A stretch of 37,378 bases of DNA, taken from the NCBI GenBank assembly GCA_026708585.1, contig JAPOUQ010000052.1:1-37378 (forward strand), in the 5' to 3' direction. Below the pieces are notes generated by a model. The model worked only from the letters and a program-made list of their open reading frames with translations, was not told the origin of the DNA and did no database searches. The stretch comes from Gammaproteobacteria bacterium (GTDB taxonomy: Bacteria > Pseudomonadota > Gammaproteobacteria > Arenicellales > Poriferihabitantaceae). The position numbers and the translations under genes are program-made. Positions 37,299 through 37,378 of the stretch are shown one piece after another (positions within the stretch are counted from its first letter, which is position 1; each line of letters starts with the position of its first letter).

Positions 37299-37312
37299 TT
37301 AGCCACTGCTAA
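37299..37312. repeat. Small hairpin at the tnpB stop (possible IS right-end hairpin)
   Basis: TTAGCCACTGCTAA forms a 5-bp stem with a 4-base loop directly over the tnpB stop. IS200/IS605 ends carry subterminal hairpins recognised by TnpA, so this is a candidate right-end hairpin. The short stem could also be chance. Confidence 0.35.
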
Positions 37313-37378
37313 TAGCGTATATTTTTTCACGGATCAAAGGGGTATCCAACGATAACGCCCCTCCCCGTGCAGTTGCCC
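37299..37378 (-). CDS. tnpB: TnpB C-terminal end (IS200/IS605 type), partial
   Basis: Only the last 25 codons are inside the window, read on the minus strand as ATARGGALSLDTPLIREKIY and five further residues to the TAA at 37299-37301. The ARGGALSLDTP segment matches the tail of TnpB proteins and, at DNA level, the tail of the relic at 3376-3690. TnpB is the RNA-guided nuclease of IS200/IS605 elements. The rest lies right of the window, so intactness is unknown. Confidence 0.7.
   Translation of the reverse strand, partial: ATARGGALSLDTPLIREKIYAISSG
37299..37378 (-). ncRNA. Candidate omega RNA scaffold overlapping the tnpB 3' end
   Basis: In IS200/IS605 elements the guide RNA of TnpB overlaps the 3' end of tnpB and runs past the stop. 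Here 37327-37372 shares about 37 of 46 positions with 3376-3420, although the two reading frames part near the relic's stop. Similarity that continues past the relic's stop suggests an RNA constraint. The borders are unknown. Confidence 0.35.

Noticed and set aside
1-37378. CRISPR array
   Set aside because: No regularly spaced repeats were seen anywhere in the window.

Overview
The window looks like a chromosomal piece from an uncultured gammaproteobacterium, probably marine or host-associated. The ribosomal L28-L33 pair (rpmB-rpmG), the uvrC-pgsA order, a Fur with the usual gammaproteobacterial layout and an E. coli-like bacterioferritin all point that way. The sequence is AT-leaning. Coding density is modest, with several 500-850 bp stretches that hold no convincing gene, and there are decayed genes (a TnpB relic and a frameshifted outer-membrane protein). 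This suggests a genome carrying relics or shrinking, but no organism can be named from the sequence alone.

Layout. 1-802: 5' part of an AAA-ATPase-like (PF09820-type) gene leaving the window. 1220-2818: gamma-glutamyltransferase family. 3376-3690: relic of an IS200/IS605-type tnpB. 3997-14246: an iron region with bacterioferritin (bfr), its ferredoxin partner (bfd), fur, a DUF2325 protein divergent from an exported DUF4856/imelysin-like protein across two Fur-box-like sites, one reading frame joining a fatty-acid hydroxylase/sterol desaturase to a ferric-iron binding protein, and an iron ABC permease and ATPase. 14365-24091: an amine region with a minus-strand operon (EutQ-like cupin, DadA/PuuB-type oxidase, dimethylglycine dehydrogenase-like FAD/GcvT protein), an orphan AAA ATPase, then a non-pyrrolysine MttB-family methyltransferase and an amidase. 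24839-28297: LprI-like exported protein, a striking 56-bp palindrome, a broken outer-membrane protein, a geranylgeranyl-reductase-like flavoprotein and an orphan terminator-like hairpin. 28298-31722: a minus-strand run efp, aromatic amino acid decarboxylase, ferredoxin-reductase-like flavoprotein. 31863-35244: housekeeping uvrC, pgsA, rpmB, rpmG. 35305-36969: acetolactate-synthase-like TPP enzyme. 37299-37378: C-terminal end of a second tnpB entering from the right.

How the genes fit together. The iron block combines storage (Bfr), release (Bfd), control (Fur), a probable Fur-controlled exported protein and a complete FbpABC-type ferric importer. The amine block fits demethylation and oxidation of methylated amino compounds of the betaine or dimethylglycine type, with methyl groups passed to tetrahydrofolate or a corrinoid. 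Substrates are not provable from sequence.

Most unusual signals: the hydroxylase-FbpA continuous frame, the Fur-box DUF2325/DUF4856 divergon, the paired tnpB tails whose similarity runs past the relic's stop (possible omega RNA), and the 56-bp palindrome beside a broken gene.
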